The translations under genes and the position numbers were made by a program. This document shows, piece after piece, positions 1-10,649 of a DNA stretch of 64,000 nt. Source of the stretch: Favolaschia claudopus (taxonomy: Eukaryota; Basidiomycota; Agaricomycetes; Agaricales; Mycenaceae); assembly GCA_037176885.1 (NCBI GenBank), contig JAWWNJ010000066.1, positions 434,001 through 498,000 on the forward strand, read 5' to 3'. Under the pieces are notes generated by a model. It was given only the letters and a program-made list of their open reading frames with translations, was not told where the DNA came from and ran no database searches. Every line of letters begins with the position of its first letter. The stretch's first letter is position 1.

Positions 1-250
1 GAGACGCGTAGATCGAAAGACGTACCGAGCGATCCTTATGAGGGGCTCCATCTGATTCTAGACGAAGTTCATACACTTGGATCGGAGACTCGCCAGGGGC
101 GCCGGTGTAGGATTCGAAGAACTCGATAGCCTCGTCGGCAGGCGTCTTGGGGGTCTTGGGGGTGATGGGGGAAGAAGAGGCAGACTTTGACTCGCCGTTG
201 GTGGGGATGGCGACCTTTGGTTTGGCATTGGTTTTGCGGCCTTTAGGCAT
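1..250 (-). CDS. Unknown protein, N-terminal part only
   Basis: An ATG at 248-250 on the minus strand opens a frame that runs off the left edge. The start reads MPKGRKTNAKPKV and is followed by a Ser/Thr/Pro/Lys-rich stretch with repeated TPK motifs, then a more ordered segment containing EAIEFFESYTGAPGESP. A GTACGT donor-like site near position 28 may end the first exon. I do not recognise the family; the basic, low-complexity start would fit a nuclear protein, but that is inference. The rest of the gene lies outside the window. Confidence 0.5.
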   Translation of the reverse strand, partial: MPKGRKTNAKPKVAIPTNGESKSASSSPITPKTPKTPADEAIEFFESYTGAPGESPIQVYELRLESDGAPHKDRSVRLSIYAS

Positions 251-390
251 GGTAGTCACCGTGGTGGTCAAGGAGAGAGAGGCGTTCTCTGCAGGCCAGC
301 GCGACTTAAATGCCAGTGATGTCACCGGTCAGGTGCGCGCGTCATTCCAGCTTGAATTATTCTCTGATGATTTTCTAATTGCCAATACTA

Positions 391-1131
391 TACTTGGACT
401 TAGACATCAAAATGAACTATTAGTTCAAAATGCATTCGCTTGAGCTCATTTCTCTTCCGATTCCTTTCGGAAGTAGCGCAAATGAAAGCTACAACTCTTG
501 GCTTGCCGCCTATGTAAAAATAACGAGGAAATTCTGGCAGGTATTGGGCGAGATACAGTCCGGCGCATCAAATCCTACTGATGCGCACCAAAACATGCTC
601 TGGATTTAGTTTTGAGCCAATAAAATTTTACGGTAGCTCCTAGACACATTGATTAGGTCTACTGTGCTACACATAGCAATTTTCTTGAGCGAAATATGGG
701 CAGAAACCGCTACAAACAGTGTACTTCAAAATATCCGTGACATTTTCAAACTCCGATCCCTGCCATCTCAAGCGTTACTTTTTGTGACAAAAAGCCAAAA
801 ACTTTCGTGGTACACTCGTCCACGCGATTTTGAGCATGAAAATTTGACTAGAAGACTAATATATGACTGTTAACTCACCCAGAGATGTCTTAGTGAATTC
901 CTTTGGCTCAAAACTAAATCCAGAGCAAGTCTTGCAACACATCAGTGGCTTTTGATGCTCGGGCTCTAATTCGCTCAAAACGTGCCCGAATTTCCTCAAC
1001 TTTTTTTTATATTCATACAGGGGAGAGCTGTCGGTATATTTTGCGCTACTTCCGAAGGGAATCGGACGAGAAATGAGCTCAAGCGAATGCATTTTGAACT
1101 AATAGTTCATTTTGATGTCTAAGTCCAAGTA
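391..1131. mobile_element. Foldback / MITE-like element with long inverted repeats
   Basis: The left arm (391 to about 646) and right arm (about 885 to 1131) are inverted copies of one another. The outer ~90 bp are nearly identical (TACTTGGACTTAGACATC outermost) and the inner parts are more diverged. The element is flanked by TA dinucleotides at 389-390 and 1132-1133, which fits the target duplication of Tc1/mariner-type elements. No transposase is visible; the only internal frame (856-1092, minus) lies mostly in the right arm and is probably not a gene. It is a non-autonomous element between the unknown gene and makorin. The flanks 251-388 and 1134-1473 hold nothing else I can identify. Confidence 0.65.
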
Positions 1132-1473
1132 TATAGTAAATCGAATAAAATCTGGCAGTCATAGTGGGTGCCCACTGCAGGCTTGTTTTGAATATTCCCC
1201 GACGTCGATCGACATGAGGATACGAATTGGAAGTAGGGGGACCTCGGCTTTGCGCTTTGGGGTGACACCCAGCACAAAGAAATCAAAAAGAACCGTTGTG
1301 TGACCTTGTGTGACGGACGGTGACTCGCAGTAACACGCCTTGACGGAAGCCATCTCATTCGACTGTGGCTTCGTCGATGAGGCTTCCTGTAACCCGAATC
1401 CTCGTATAATCCTCGCATCTATCTTAACGAACTTCCAAGTCTTGTGCATTAAGTCCGACGATAATCTCTCGCT

Positions 1474-3577
1474 CATGTCTACTGCGTCTGCCTCCGCACG
1501 ACCGATAACATCTAAATCTCGTGGTATTTGCAAGTACTACGCGACCGATAGAGGCTGCTTCGCCGGCAATAGCTGCAAATTTCTTCACGGCGAAGCCGCC
1601 ACACACACTCCTTACGACCAAGCAAAGACATGCCGCTTTTACGCTGCTGGCTTCTGCAAACGCGGCAATGAATGCTGGTTCTCCCATGCGAAAGGGAAAG
1701 AGAAGGAGCAGGCGATTGAAGAAGAAGACGATCTCTGCTCTATATGCTTTGACAAACCCGTAACATACGGTCTACTCAGTACGTCTTATGATGCAATTCC
1801 ATGTACAGGTTCCGACCTCTTCGTTCGTAGCGGGTTGCAACCATATATTCTGCATCACTGTCCGTGCTCATTTCTCTGTGTCTTTCCTGATTCATAACTT
1901 CTTATCTTTCCTCAGTGCATAAAGCAGTGGCGAGACCCAGCAACCAAGTCTCTCGATTTCATAGAGTCTGGCAACATCAAATGTTGTCCAATGTGCCGAA
2001 GATCAGCCAAGTCGGTATCTTACTACATGTTGCTAAAAATATAGTCGCTCAGCGCACCTAGGTTCATCATACCCTCTTCTCAATTCTTTGTAGAGGGTGA
2101 GGCGAAAGACGCTGCTATGGCCCGTTACATGGACAGCATGAAACGAGTTCCCTGCAAGTTAGTCTTTTTGTTTCTGTGTGTTCCTAAATTCTGATCCAGA
2201 TAATTCTTTGTAGACACTTTCAGAAGTCTCTTTCCTCTGCGCGTGGCACTCCTTTCTGCCCTTTCGGCAAGGATTGTTTTTACCAGCACCGCAATGCGGA
2301 TGGCACAGATCACGTATCGAGCCTCGGCGTCGACGAGTGTATGCGTGTGCGTTCATCTCGTATCGGTATACACCGAAGAAAGAAAACTTTTGATGTAGTC
2401 TACATGAGGGAGTTTAGACTACATCAAAAGGTTTCTTTTATTCGGTGTCCTTGACCCCTTTATTGAATCTCATTCCAGCAATACGCCTCGCAACGAGACG
2501 CAGAGCTTGGGCCATCGGATTTTCACCGCTCCGGTCTCATGCGTCAGCTGGAAAATGTTTTTGCCGAGAGTGCTCGCCTAGGATTGGGCCCTCGAATGCC
2601 TGGCTTTCCGGATGATGGGCCAGACGACAATACGCAGATTCGGCGACGCTTAGAGATATTGGTCTGTGCCTGCTCGTGACATCTCTGTCGTTTCCGCTCA
2701 TTCGTTATGGCAGGCTGACCAGATGCTTGCTTCCTTGACTAGGGATGACTCCCATTACGACTCAGATGGCCCAAGCGATGAAGAGGAAGATTCAATGCCG
2801 CCGCTGGAGCGTATCAACCCCCCTTTGGCCGATGATTGGCCCCTCCCATTGATGTTCGACAGCGACACGGACGGTGAAATGCCTGCTTTAGCTTCGGTGT
2901 CCAATAGCAGCGACAGTGAAACCTCGTCCGACGCAGGCGACTCAGAAGACAATTATTCCAGCACACAGGAGCTCGGTGATGTATTGTTTGAGCGGGTCCG
3001 ACCATTTGACTTGATGTTTGGTGGCGACATTGGTGGGCGGGGTGATACGACCGATGGTACCGCATTCATGCGACTACAAGCCCTGCTCGGGTCAGAAGCA
3101 GGCCCCTCGGTAGCAGATTCTACGCGCGCTGTTGATGATACCACGGCTGATACACCGAGTCCCGAAGGCGACGAGGCAGACGATGAGTCTGAAATGCCGC
3201 CGCTGAGTCCGCTGGAACACGATCCACCTTTTGTAACAGATGGTCGTGGCAGGGTGGTTTGGAGTTCGTCGTCCGATTCAGGAACAGGGCCTTCGCAGCA
3301 AGCCGGTTCCTCAGCGCCGGGCCGGGCCTCTGTTAGCGTCCCTGGGGCATTTCCCTCTGATTCTTCTTGCAGAAATAGTCCGGTCGAGAGTTCAGTCTCA
3401 CCTCGACCAGGAGGCGGCTTCACTACTGATGGACGGGGTCGCGTTATTGGAACGATGGGTGCGCGTGGGAGGGAAGAGAACGAAGATGTGACGGTTGAAC
3501 AGACTGGGAGTACATCGACGACAACGTCTGCTCCAACGCGCACATTCTTTGGTCGAGTTCTTGATGTGTTCTTTTGA
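1474..3577 (+). CDS. Makorin-type RING E3 ubiquitin ligase with long acidic tail
   Basis: Exons about 1474-1778, 1831-1859, 1916-2008, 2063-2158, 2213-2313, 2479-2661 and 2720-3577. Two CCCH zinc fingers (CKYYATDRGCFAGNSCKFLH and CRFYAAGFCKRGNECWFSH) precede a C3HC4 RING (CSICFDKP, then GCNHIFCITC, CIKQWRDP and CCPMC once introns are removed). A third CCCH follows (PCKHF then FCPFGKDCFYQH). This is the makorin order, known to act as an E3 ubiquitin ligase that binds RNA. The C-terminal ~290 residues are acidic and disordered, with repeats around DEEEDSMPPLE / ESEMPPLSPLE and TDGRGRV (twice). I know of no equivalent tail in other makorins. The fourth exon boundary is uncertain (weak GTCGGT donor). 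One intron (2314-2478) is enlarged by a hairpin. Confidence 0.85.
2371..2447. repeat. Near-perfect hairpin in makorin intron
   Basis: Arm 2371-2401 (CACCGAAGAAAGAAAACTTT onward) is the near-complete reverse complement of 2416-2447, with about 28 of 31 positions paired and a 14-nt loop. It sits inside the intron 2314-2478, which is about 165 nt where the gene's other introns are about 50 nt, so the hairpin accounts for most of the excess. No clear target duplication flanks it. Confidence 0.7.
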
Positions 3578-4290
3578 CGATGTGCAATGGATATGTAACG
3601 CAAGCATAGTGTATTTTAATGCTCAATTTGAGGCCCGAGCCAGTCCAAAAATCACCGAAGCGCGTGCTGACTGGTAAGAGTAGAAAAGACACCAAAGCAC
3701 TCTGATTCGAGGACGGCGAAAAAAAACAGTTTATGGTACTATATACAGCAGTTATCTATTCGAACTTCGAAGTCCTGGTGATGAAGAGCAGTATCAGCAT
3801 ACGACGTATACGACATTGAAAGGCAGAGATGAGATGAATCAGCTGGCTGTTCTTAGTATTTTTTTATCAAGTGTATCCCCATCGCCATTGGCTTCGGAGT
3901 TGGTGTGAAGTTTCACATCATCGGACGAGGGAGGGGAGACGACTCACAAATACCTAGAAAGCAGTGAAGTGAGTGAGATGAAGTCGAAGAAAGAAAGAAA
4001 AGGGCGAAGAGGAAGGAATCAGAGGTGCAACTGTTTGGCTATGTGCTCTGCCGTTCGTCAAGGCACGAGTGCTACGACTGGGGCGGCAAAGAACTCATCA
4101 TGAAATGAAAAGGAACTTAGACTCACCGTTGGGAGTGTTGGTGGTGCTGCGTGCAGGACAAGTGCAAGACGAAGTCGGCAAAAAAGTTGAGCGCTTAAAT
4201 ACCAGAGCAAAGCCGAATGATGGCCGAGTGTTCACATTCCCACGCACACTTAGTCAATGTCATTTGCCGCACTTCTCTCTCTTTGCAGCC
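3578..4290. other. Intergenic region, makorin to SF3B1
   Basis: About 710 bp holding the makorin 3' UTR and the SF3B1 promoter and 5' UTR. A CTTTGCAG acceptor-like site lies 2 nt before the SF3B1 ATG, so a 5'-UTR intron is possible. The frame is open upstream of that ATG to 4069, but the extra residues do not resemble the family and I do not include them. No other gene seen. Confidence 0.5.
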
Positions 4291-7200
4291 ATGTCGGACT
4301 CGCCGCGACTCGTTGACTCATTCACCGCACCCAAGGAAATTCTTCAAGAATTCGCAGACTTGGCAGAGGAGGAAAATGTTGACCCTTTCGCCGAGACCGC
4401 CTCCAAACGACAGATTGCTGCTCGTCAGTCCGATTACCACAACCGTCGGTTCGACAGAGTAGCCGTCGACAGCGCCGACGCATTTCAATCTGCACAGGAT
4501 GGCAAGGAAGTTGAGGGAGGATACAAGGATGCCATGCGTCTTTCGCGGTTAGAGCAGGAAGAGCAGAGGGTCAAACGCGCTATTCAAGAGAAGGAGCGAC
4601 ACGAGAGAGAAGAAGGAAAGATGAAGATGGATCTCGACAAAACACCCCCTGCTGCCGAGCTCGAGGATGTTGCACGGGAGCTTGCTGCTGCGAAGGAGCT
4701 CGCAATGGCAGCCAGTGACGGCAAGGAAAGCACGAAACGCAAGCGTAGATGGGATGCGGAGCCGACTGATGAAAACGCTGACCTTGGCTCAACCGGAGAG
4801 TGGTCGAAGGAGGCGTTGGAGGCTTCTGCGCCTAAGAAGCGCCGTTCGCGGTGGGATGCTACACCTGCCGCTGGTGGTGAGACGCCCGCCGCCAGCAAAC
4901 GCTCGCGTTGGGACCAGACTCCAATGGCTGCCAACGGTGGGATGGAAATACCTATGACGCCCATCATCATGAATGCACCGGGAATCATGCAGGAGGACAA
5001 GCACAACAGATATCTCAGTGACGAAGAGCTCGACGCCATCCTGCCAGCTACAGGATATATTATCGTTACGCCGCCCCCAGGCTATGCCCCGTCTGTGGCC
5101 CCTCGCAGATTAATGGCCACACCCATCGGCGACCCTGGTGGCTTCCAAATCCAGGAGAGTTCAGACGCGGCCGCCATTGCAGCTGCGGCTGGTCTTGCCC
5201 CCGACCTTCCCACCGAAATTCCCGGCGTCGGCAATCTTGCCTTCTTCAAGGCCGAGGATGCTCAGTACTTTGCGAAAATTCTCAAAGAAGAGGACGAAAC
5301 AGAGTTGTCTGTGGACGAGATGAAGGAACGCAAAATCATGCGGTTGCTCCTCAAAATCAAGAACGGTACCCCTCCCGTTCGTAAAACAGCTCTCAGACAG
5401 ATTACCGACAAAGCTCGTGAATTTGGAGCCGGTCCTCTCTTCGATAAAATCTTACCTTTGCTCATGGAACGCACGCTTGAGGATCAAGAGCGACATCTTC
5501 TGGTCAAGGTCATTGACCGTGTCCTCTATAAGCTCGATGACCTGGTTCGTCCATATGTGCACAAAATTCTTGTCGTCATTGAGCCTCTGCTTATCGACGA
5601 GGACTACTATGCTCGTGTCGAGGGCCGGGAGATCATCTCCAATCTGTCCAAAGCCGCTGGTCTCGCTCATATGATTTCCACCATGCGACCGGATATTGAC
5701 CACGCCGATGAGTACGTTCGCAACACCACTGCGCGCGCATTCTCGGTTGTCGCCTCCGCCCTCGGAATCCCATCCCTCCTTCCCTTCCTCAAAGCTGTCT
5801 GCGGCTCCAAAAAGTCGTGGCAGGCTAGGCACACCGGTATCCGTATCGTACAGCAAATCGCTATCATGATGGGCTGCGCTGTCCTCCCCCATTTGCGCAA
5901 TCTTGTCGACTGTATAGCGAAAGGATTGTCGGATGAACAACAGAAAGTACGGACAATGACTGCTCTAGGGCTTGCTGCTCTCGCAGAAGCCGCTGCGCCG
6001 TACGGTATCGAGTCTTTCGACAATGTGTTGAAGCCGCTTTGGACAGGTATTCGTCTTCATCGTGGCAAGGGGCTCGCTGCCTTCCTCAAAGCCATTGGTT
6101 TCATCATCCCGCTTATGGATCCCGAATATGCCTCCTATTACACAAAGGAAGTCACTGTTATTCTTATTCGGGAGTTCCAGACTTCTGACGAGGAGATGAA
6201 GAAGATCGTGCTTAAGGTCGTCAAACAATGCGCTGCGACCGAGGGCGTAACACCGTCCTACATCAAGCACGATATCCTGCCGGACTTTTTCAAAGCATTT
6301 TGGGTGCGTCGGATGGCTCTTGATCGGCGGAATTATCGGCAGGTCGTGGAAACTACCGTCGAGCTTGCCGAGAAAGCCGGTGTAGCAGAGATTGTGGGCA
6401 GGGTGGTGAACGAGCTCAAGGACGAGGCAGAACCGTACCGCAAGATGGTGATGGAGACAATTACCAAAGTAGTTGAGAAGCTGGGAGCGTCAGACATTGA
6501 CGAGCGGCTCGAAGTACGACTTGTGGACGGGATCATCTACTCGTTTCAGGAACAGACGACAGAGGACCAAGTCATGTTGGATGGATTCGGAACAGTCGTC
6601 AACGCCTTGGGTATTCGTGTCAAACCATACCTAACCCAAATTGTACGTGTTCGCGTCAAAGGAATGTCTTCAAACTAACAAGTACAACAGGTGTCCACGA
6701 TCCTTTGGCGGCTCAATAACAAGAGCGCCAAAGTTCGTCAGCAAGCTGCCGATCTAACAACGAGACTTGCCATCGTCATCAAACAGTGTGGCGAGGACCA
6801 ACTGTTGAGCAAGCTCGGACTCGTTCTGTTCGAGCAGCTTGGAGAAGAATACCCCGATACCTTGGGCAGCATCATCGCTGCTGAAGGGGCTATCGCCAAT
6901 GTCGTTGGTATGACCCAGATGAACCCTCCTGTAAAGGACCTTTGTGAGTATCCTCGTTTTCCCGTGAAACTGGTACTGACGAAGCATCCATAGTGCCTCG
7001 CATGACCCCCATTCTCCGTAACAGACACGAAAAGGTCCAAGAAGCCTCTATCAACTTGATCGGACGTATTGGTGAGTCCTTAGACGCCCGTAAACTTTCC
7101 CCATGCTGATAAACCACTCAGCTGACCGTGGCGCTGAGTTTGTGCCCGCCCGAGAGTGGATGCGAATCTGTTTTGAACTACTCGACCTTCTAAAAGCTCA

Positions 7201-7976
7201 CAAGAAAGGTATTCGGCGAGCGGCCGTCAACTCTTTCGGATATATCGCCAAGAGTTTGGGTCCGCAAGATGTGCTGTCGGTGCTGTTAACCAATCTTCGT
7301 GTGCAAGAGCGGCAAAGTCGCGTGTGTTCGACCGTCGCTATTGCTATTGTAGCCGAAACCTGCGGACGTGCGTGGTTGTTCTTCTCACTCATTCTGACAA
7401 GTAACGCTGAAACGTCTTTCCCATTTAGCTTTCACGTGTATTCCCGCGATTCTCAACGAATACCGGACGGCGGAGTTGAATGTAAGGACAGGATGCTTGA
7501 AGGCGTTGTCTTTTGTGTTCGAATACGTCGGCCCGCAATCGGCATATTATTGCGACTCGGTCGTAACGATGTTGGAGGATGCGCTGACGGATCGTGACCT
7601 CGTTCATCGGCAGACGGCGAGCACTATTGTGAAGCATCTGGCGCTTGGTGTGGCTGGCCTGGGGTGCGAGGACTCGATGCTGCACTTGATGAATTTGGTT
7701 TGGCCGAATTGTTTCGAGACTTCGCCGCATGTTATCGGTGCGGTTATGGATGCCATTGAGGCGATGAGGGTAACGCTCGGACCGGGAATCTTGTTGAGCT
7801 ATGTGCTACAGGGATTGTTCCATCCCGCGAGGAAAGTCCGGGAGGTCTACTGGCGCATCTACAATGCCCTATACCTTGGTGCGTCTGACGCTCTGGTCCC
7901 GTTCTATCCGGACCTAGGCGAACTGAGCGAAGGGTCGAACATGTATAATAGGCATCCTCTGCAGGTCTTTATCTGA
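4291..7976 (+). CDS. HSH155: Splicing factor 3B subunit 1
   Basis: Exons 4291-6642, 6691-6943, 6994-7071, 7122-7367, 7429-7976 join to 1158 aa. The protein is the HEAT-repeat scaffold of SF3b in the U2 snRNP, which holds the branch-point helix. The N-terminal region has several RWDATP/RWDQTP motifs (U2AF-homology ligand motifs in the family). The HEAT array from about residue 350 matches the human protein almost continuously: [66 protein letters not shown] and [20 protein letters not shown]. Positions equal to human R625, H662 and K700 are conserved; the K666 position is Arg (codon 5842-5844). It is shorter than the human protein (about 1300 aa) because the N terminus is reduced. Start chosen where [11 protein letters not shown] begins. 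Confidence 0.97.
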
Positions 7977-8165
7977 ACCATGTATTACTTTAGTCATTAT
8001 TCTAGTATTTTTGCTTCAGTGGGCGTCTATTGACGCCCAATGTCCATTCACACAGCATGGTAGAAAGTTTCCATTTGGAGCTTTCCGCTCAGCGGTTCCT
8101 ATCTCATCTTTCCCATCTTTCTAAATGGCAGTCGCTCTCTCAAAATCAGAAGGCGGCGACAGCCT

Positions 8166-8172
8166 TATAAAC
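8166..8172 (+). promoter_or_regulatory. TATA-box candidate
   Basis: TATAAAC lies 36 bp upstream of the ATG of the methyltransferase gene at 8208. Only the motif and its spacing support it. Confidence 0.35.
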
Positions 8173-8207
8173 CTTCTTACAAGCTTTGTCTTGTCCTTAG
8201 TTCTGGG

Positions 8208-9083
8208 ATGAAGGTCTCTGTTGCTCTGAGTCCTCTGGCCGACCTACGCGCTGCTATTCGCGTTGCAACTTTCCCTACTCTAAAGGCAGTTTGGGCGACC
8301 CCGACCCTTCTTTTCCGGCCAGCATCTCTGTCGCGTGTTTTCTTTGGAGCCGTTTGGGAAGCGTTTGCAAAACCCACAGACGAAGGTGGTCGCGGGCCGA
8401 AGCTCTCGCTCCTCCCGCACGCTACTGGCACCGTTCTTGACCTTGGAGCAGGTAGTTTGCTGTTTCTCCACGTCCTGTACGCCTCCTCAACAATGCCCAT
8501 GCGTTCAGGTCTAGGCCATAGCGTCGGCTACTTTGATCGCAAAGCAGTGAAGGTGTATGTCGCCCTTGAGCCAAACGAGATGATGCACGCGGGCATCCGC
8601 GAGCGTGCCAATGCTGCTGGGTACCACGAAGAGGACGGGAGTCTACTTGTCCTACGAGCCTGCGGCGCGGAAGACTTGGCGTCCATCAAAGCCCAGCTGG
8701 ACGGCGCGGGGGTCCGTGTGGACACGCTAGTGAGCCTCTTAACGGTCTGCAGCATCCCGAACCCACAGCAAACGCTTACTCGGCTTGTGCGCGAAATTCT
8801 CGCGCCCGGGGGTCAGCTGTTGTTCTACGAGCATGTACGGAGCCCGCTGCGCGACGTCGCGTGGTGGCAGGGTCTGTGGACGCCCGTGTGGCGGGTTGCG
8901 TTTGACGGGTGCTGCTTGGACCGTCCGACGCACGTCTGGGTTGCCAATATGACGGATGTGAACGTGGCTACTGGGGAGAGCATTGGTATGTGGAGTGAGC
9001 AGAAGCTTTGGGGAAAGGAGGGTGAGCCGGACGAGCATTTGTTTTGGCATCGTGTCGGCAGGTTCGTCAAGCGTAGCGGCTAA
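8208..9083 (+). CDS. METTL7-like class I SAM-dependent methyltransferase
   Basis: Exons 8208-8451 and 8509-9083; the 57-nt intron is in frame, and removing it gives 272 aa and restores motif I as VLDLGAGLGHSVGYFD. Later motifs are YVALEPNEMMH (acidic end of strand 2), DTLVSLLTVCSIPNPQQTL, LAPGGQLLFYEHV, and WTPVWRVAFDGCCLDRPTH near the C terminus. That last block matches METTL7/TMT1 thiol methyltransferases, known as membrane or lipid-droplet enzymes in animals. The N terminus has a hydrophobic patch but no strong transmembrane segment. The substrate in fungi is unknown. SF3B1 lies upstream on the same strand. Confidence 0.8.
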   Translation: MKVSVALSPLADLRAAIRVATFPTLKAVWATPTLLFRPASLSRVFFGAVWEAFAKPTDEGGRGPKLSLLPHATGTVLDLGAGSLLFLHVLYASSTMPMRSGLGHSVGYFDRKAVKVYVALEPNEMMHAGIRERANAAGYHEEDGSLLVLRACGAEDLASIKAQLDGAGVRVDTLVSLLTVCSIPNPQQTLTRLVREILAPGGQLLFYEHVRSPLRDVAWWQGLWTPVWRVAFDGCCLDRPTHVWVANMTDVNVATGESIGMWSEQKLWGKEGEPDEHLFWHRVGRFVKRSG

Positions 9084-9222
9084 TGTGTATTTCTCTTCGC
9101 GCAATGCAAGTCGCCGTTTGACGCGCAGTGGGCGTCCGACTGGGCTGGCGGCTGTTAACCTTTCTGTCCGACCGACAATCGCATTGAACATCGGTCCGTA
9201 CGCTAGGCGTCAATCACATCTC

Positions 9223-9476
9223 GCTAAAGCTTGTGTGCATAATTCGCAACATCTTTTTCTCGAAACTTGTCTAACGACTGGGCGCTCCGTCTGGCGGTTG
9301 TGATTTTGGGGCGAGCAATTTTTCAACAAGCCCGTTAAAATCGAACGCCGCTAAAGCTAATGTGCACAACTGGCAGCATCTTTTTCTCGAAACTTGTTCA
9401 GCGACTGGGCGCTCCGTCTCGTTGCGATTTCGGGCGAGAAATTTCTCAGCAAGCCCGTTCGAATCAAACGTCGTCT
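9223..9476. repeat. Diverged tandem duplication, two ~127-bp units
   Basis: Unit 9223-9349 and unit 9350-9476 share GCTAAAGCT at the start, a conserved core ATCTTTTTCTCGAAACTTGT followed by CGACTGGGCGCTCCGTCT, and GCAAGCCCGTT or CAAGCCCGTT near the end. They differ at many other sites. No coding potential is convincing. The rest of the gap between the methyltransferase and RPL33 (9084-9852) holds a CT-rich tract near 9521-9536 and nothing else recognised. Confidence 0.7.
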
Positions 9477-9852
9477 CTTGTGACCTGCTGAGCGCTCCAC
9501 CGACTCTTCTTACTATTTCTGTTCTCTCTCTCTCTGTGCGTCAAGCAAGCGCGTGTGTCCAAGAGACTTTGAATTGCACCCTAGTTCTTGATATTCTTGA
9601 TCCTGCAGAATTCTGAGCGCCAAAAATGTGAATAATAGTTTTGCCGTCAATCCTAGTTCTATGCTGAACTCGTTCGATACATGTGCGCGCTGAATACGAT
9701 CAAGTACTTACGCCGCACGCGTACAACGGGACTGAGTTTAGAGAAAATAAATTACGTTAACTTGAAGGCCTGAGAAATGTGACTGTGACCCAACGTCACA
9801 GCATTAACCATCCGTCCCCCGTCGCGGCGAGCAGCAAGGTAGGAAGTATCAA

Positions 9853-10401
9853 ATGGGCTCTACAAGGTGAGTTTGAATCGCTGGAAGTGACTGGGAACGG
9901 GCTGGGTGGAAACTGTGGTGGAATTGAGTGTGGAATGGGTGGATTGGGATGGATGCATCTGGATGGCGTTGTGCTAACAATTTTTTTGTTTCATAGATTA
10001 TACAGCAAGGGCCGTGTGCTGGGCCACAAACGGGCAAAACGCAACTCGCGACCGAACACATCGCTCATCCAGATCGAAGGCGTTGCAAACAAAGACGACG
10101 CCCAGTTCTATCTCGGAAAACGCATCGCTTATGTCTACAAGGCAAAGCGTGAAATTCAGGGCTCAAAGGTCCGCGTCATCTGGGGGTCAGTTTCCTTCTA
10201 TTCTGTCTTGTATTTTCACCCAACTTTGCTTCGTAGCCGCGTCACCCGCCCTCACGGAAACTCTGGCGTCGTAAAATCAAAATTCCGCTCAAATCTCCCG
10301 CCCCGTGCCTTTGGTGCAAGTGTCCGCATCGTCAGTCTTCCCCAATTCTACCCTGGCTCTGTGCTCATCTTCCGCAGATGCTGTACCCCTCCAACATCTG
10401 A
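9853..10401 (+). CDS. RPL33: 60S ribosomal protein eL33 (L35A)
   Basis: Exons 9853-9866, 9997-10185, 10237-10330 and 10378-10401 join to 106 aa, the usual family length. The start exon encodes only MGSTR, continuing [38 protein letters not shown], the junction [18 protein letters not shown], and the invariant C terminus MLYPSNI. It is a structural protein of the large ribosomal subunit. A four-codon first exon followed by a longer intron (130 nt against about 50 for the others) is common in ribosomal protein genes. Confidence 0.95.
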
Positions 10402-10649
10402 GCTGTTCATGTCTTTCCGTACCACATTGCAATATGACCATGCAAAAAGACTATATTAGAGACCCGAGTGAGAGTGCGACGACTAAGTAACGACTGAGAT
10501 GCAGCGAGATATAGTACATTGGTTGTAAAAAAAATGGATAGAGATGATAGAGATGCACGAAATGAGGGTAGGGGGTAATAAGCAGTGGGAGTGATAAGCA
10601 GAGGGGGTAGCAATGCAGGCAGACTCGGAAGATATGAAAACGAAAAGAA

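Noticed and set aside
856..1092. Minus-strand 78-aa reading frame
   Set aside because: It lies mainly within the right arm of the foldback element and has no sign of protein conservation.
4069..4290. Upstream extension of SF3B1
   Set aside because: Open frame only; the added residues do not match the family, whereas [11 protein letters not shown] at 4291 is a plausible start.
9867..9996. RPL33 intron 1 as a snoRNA host
   Set aside because: At 130 nt it is longer than its neighbours, but no box C/D pair or H/ACA arrangement could be found; it is mainly G/T-rich.
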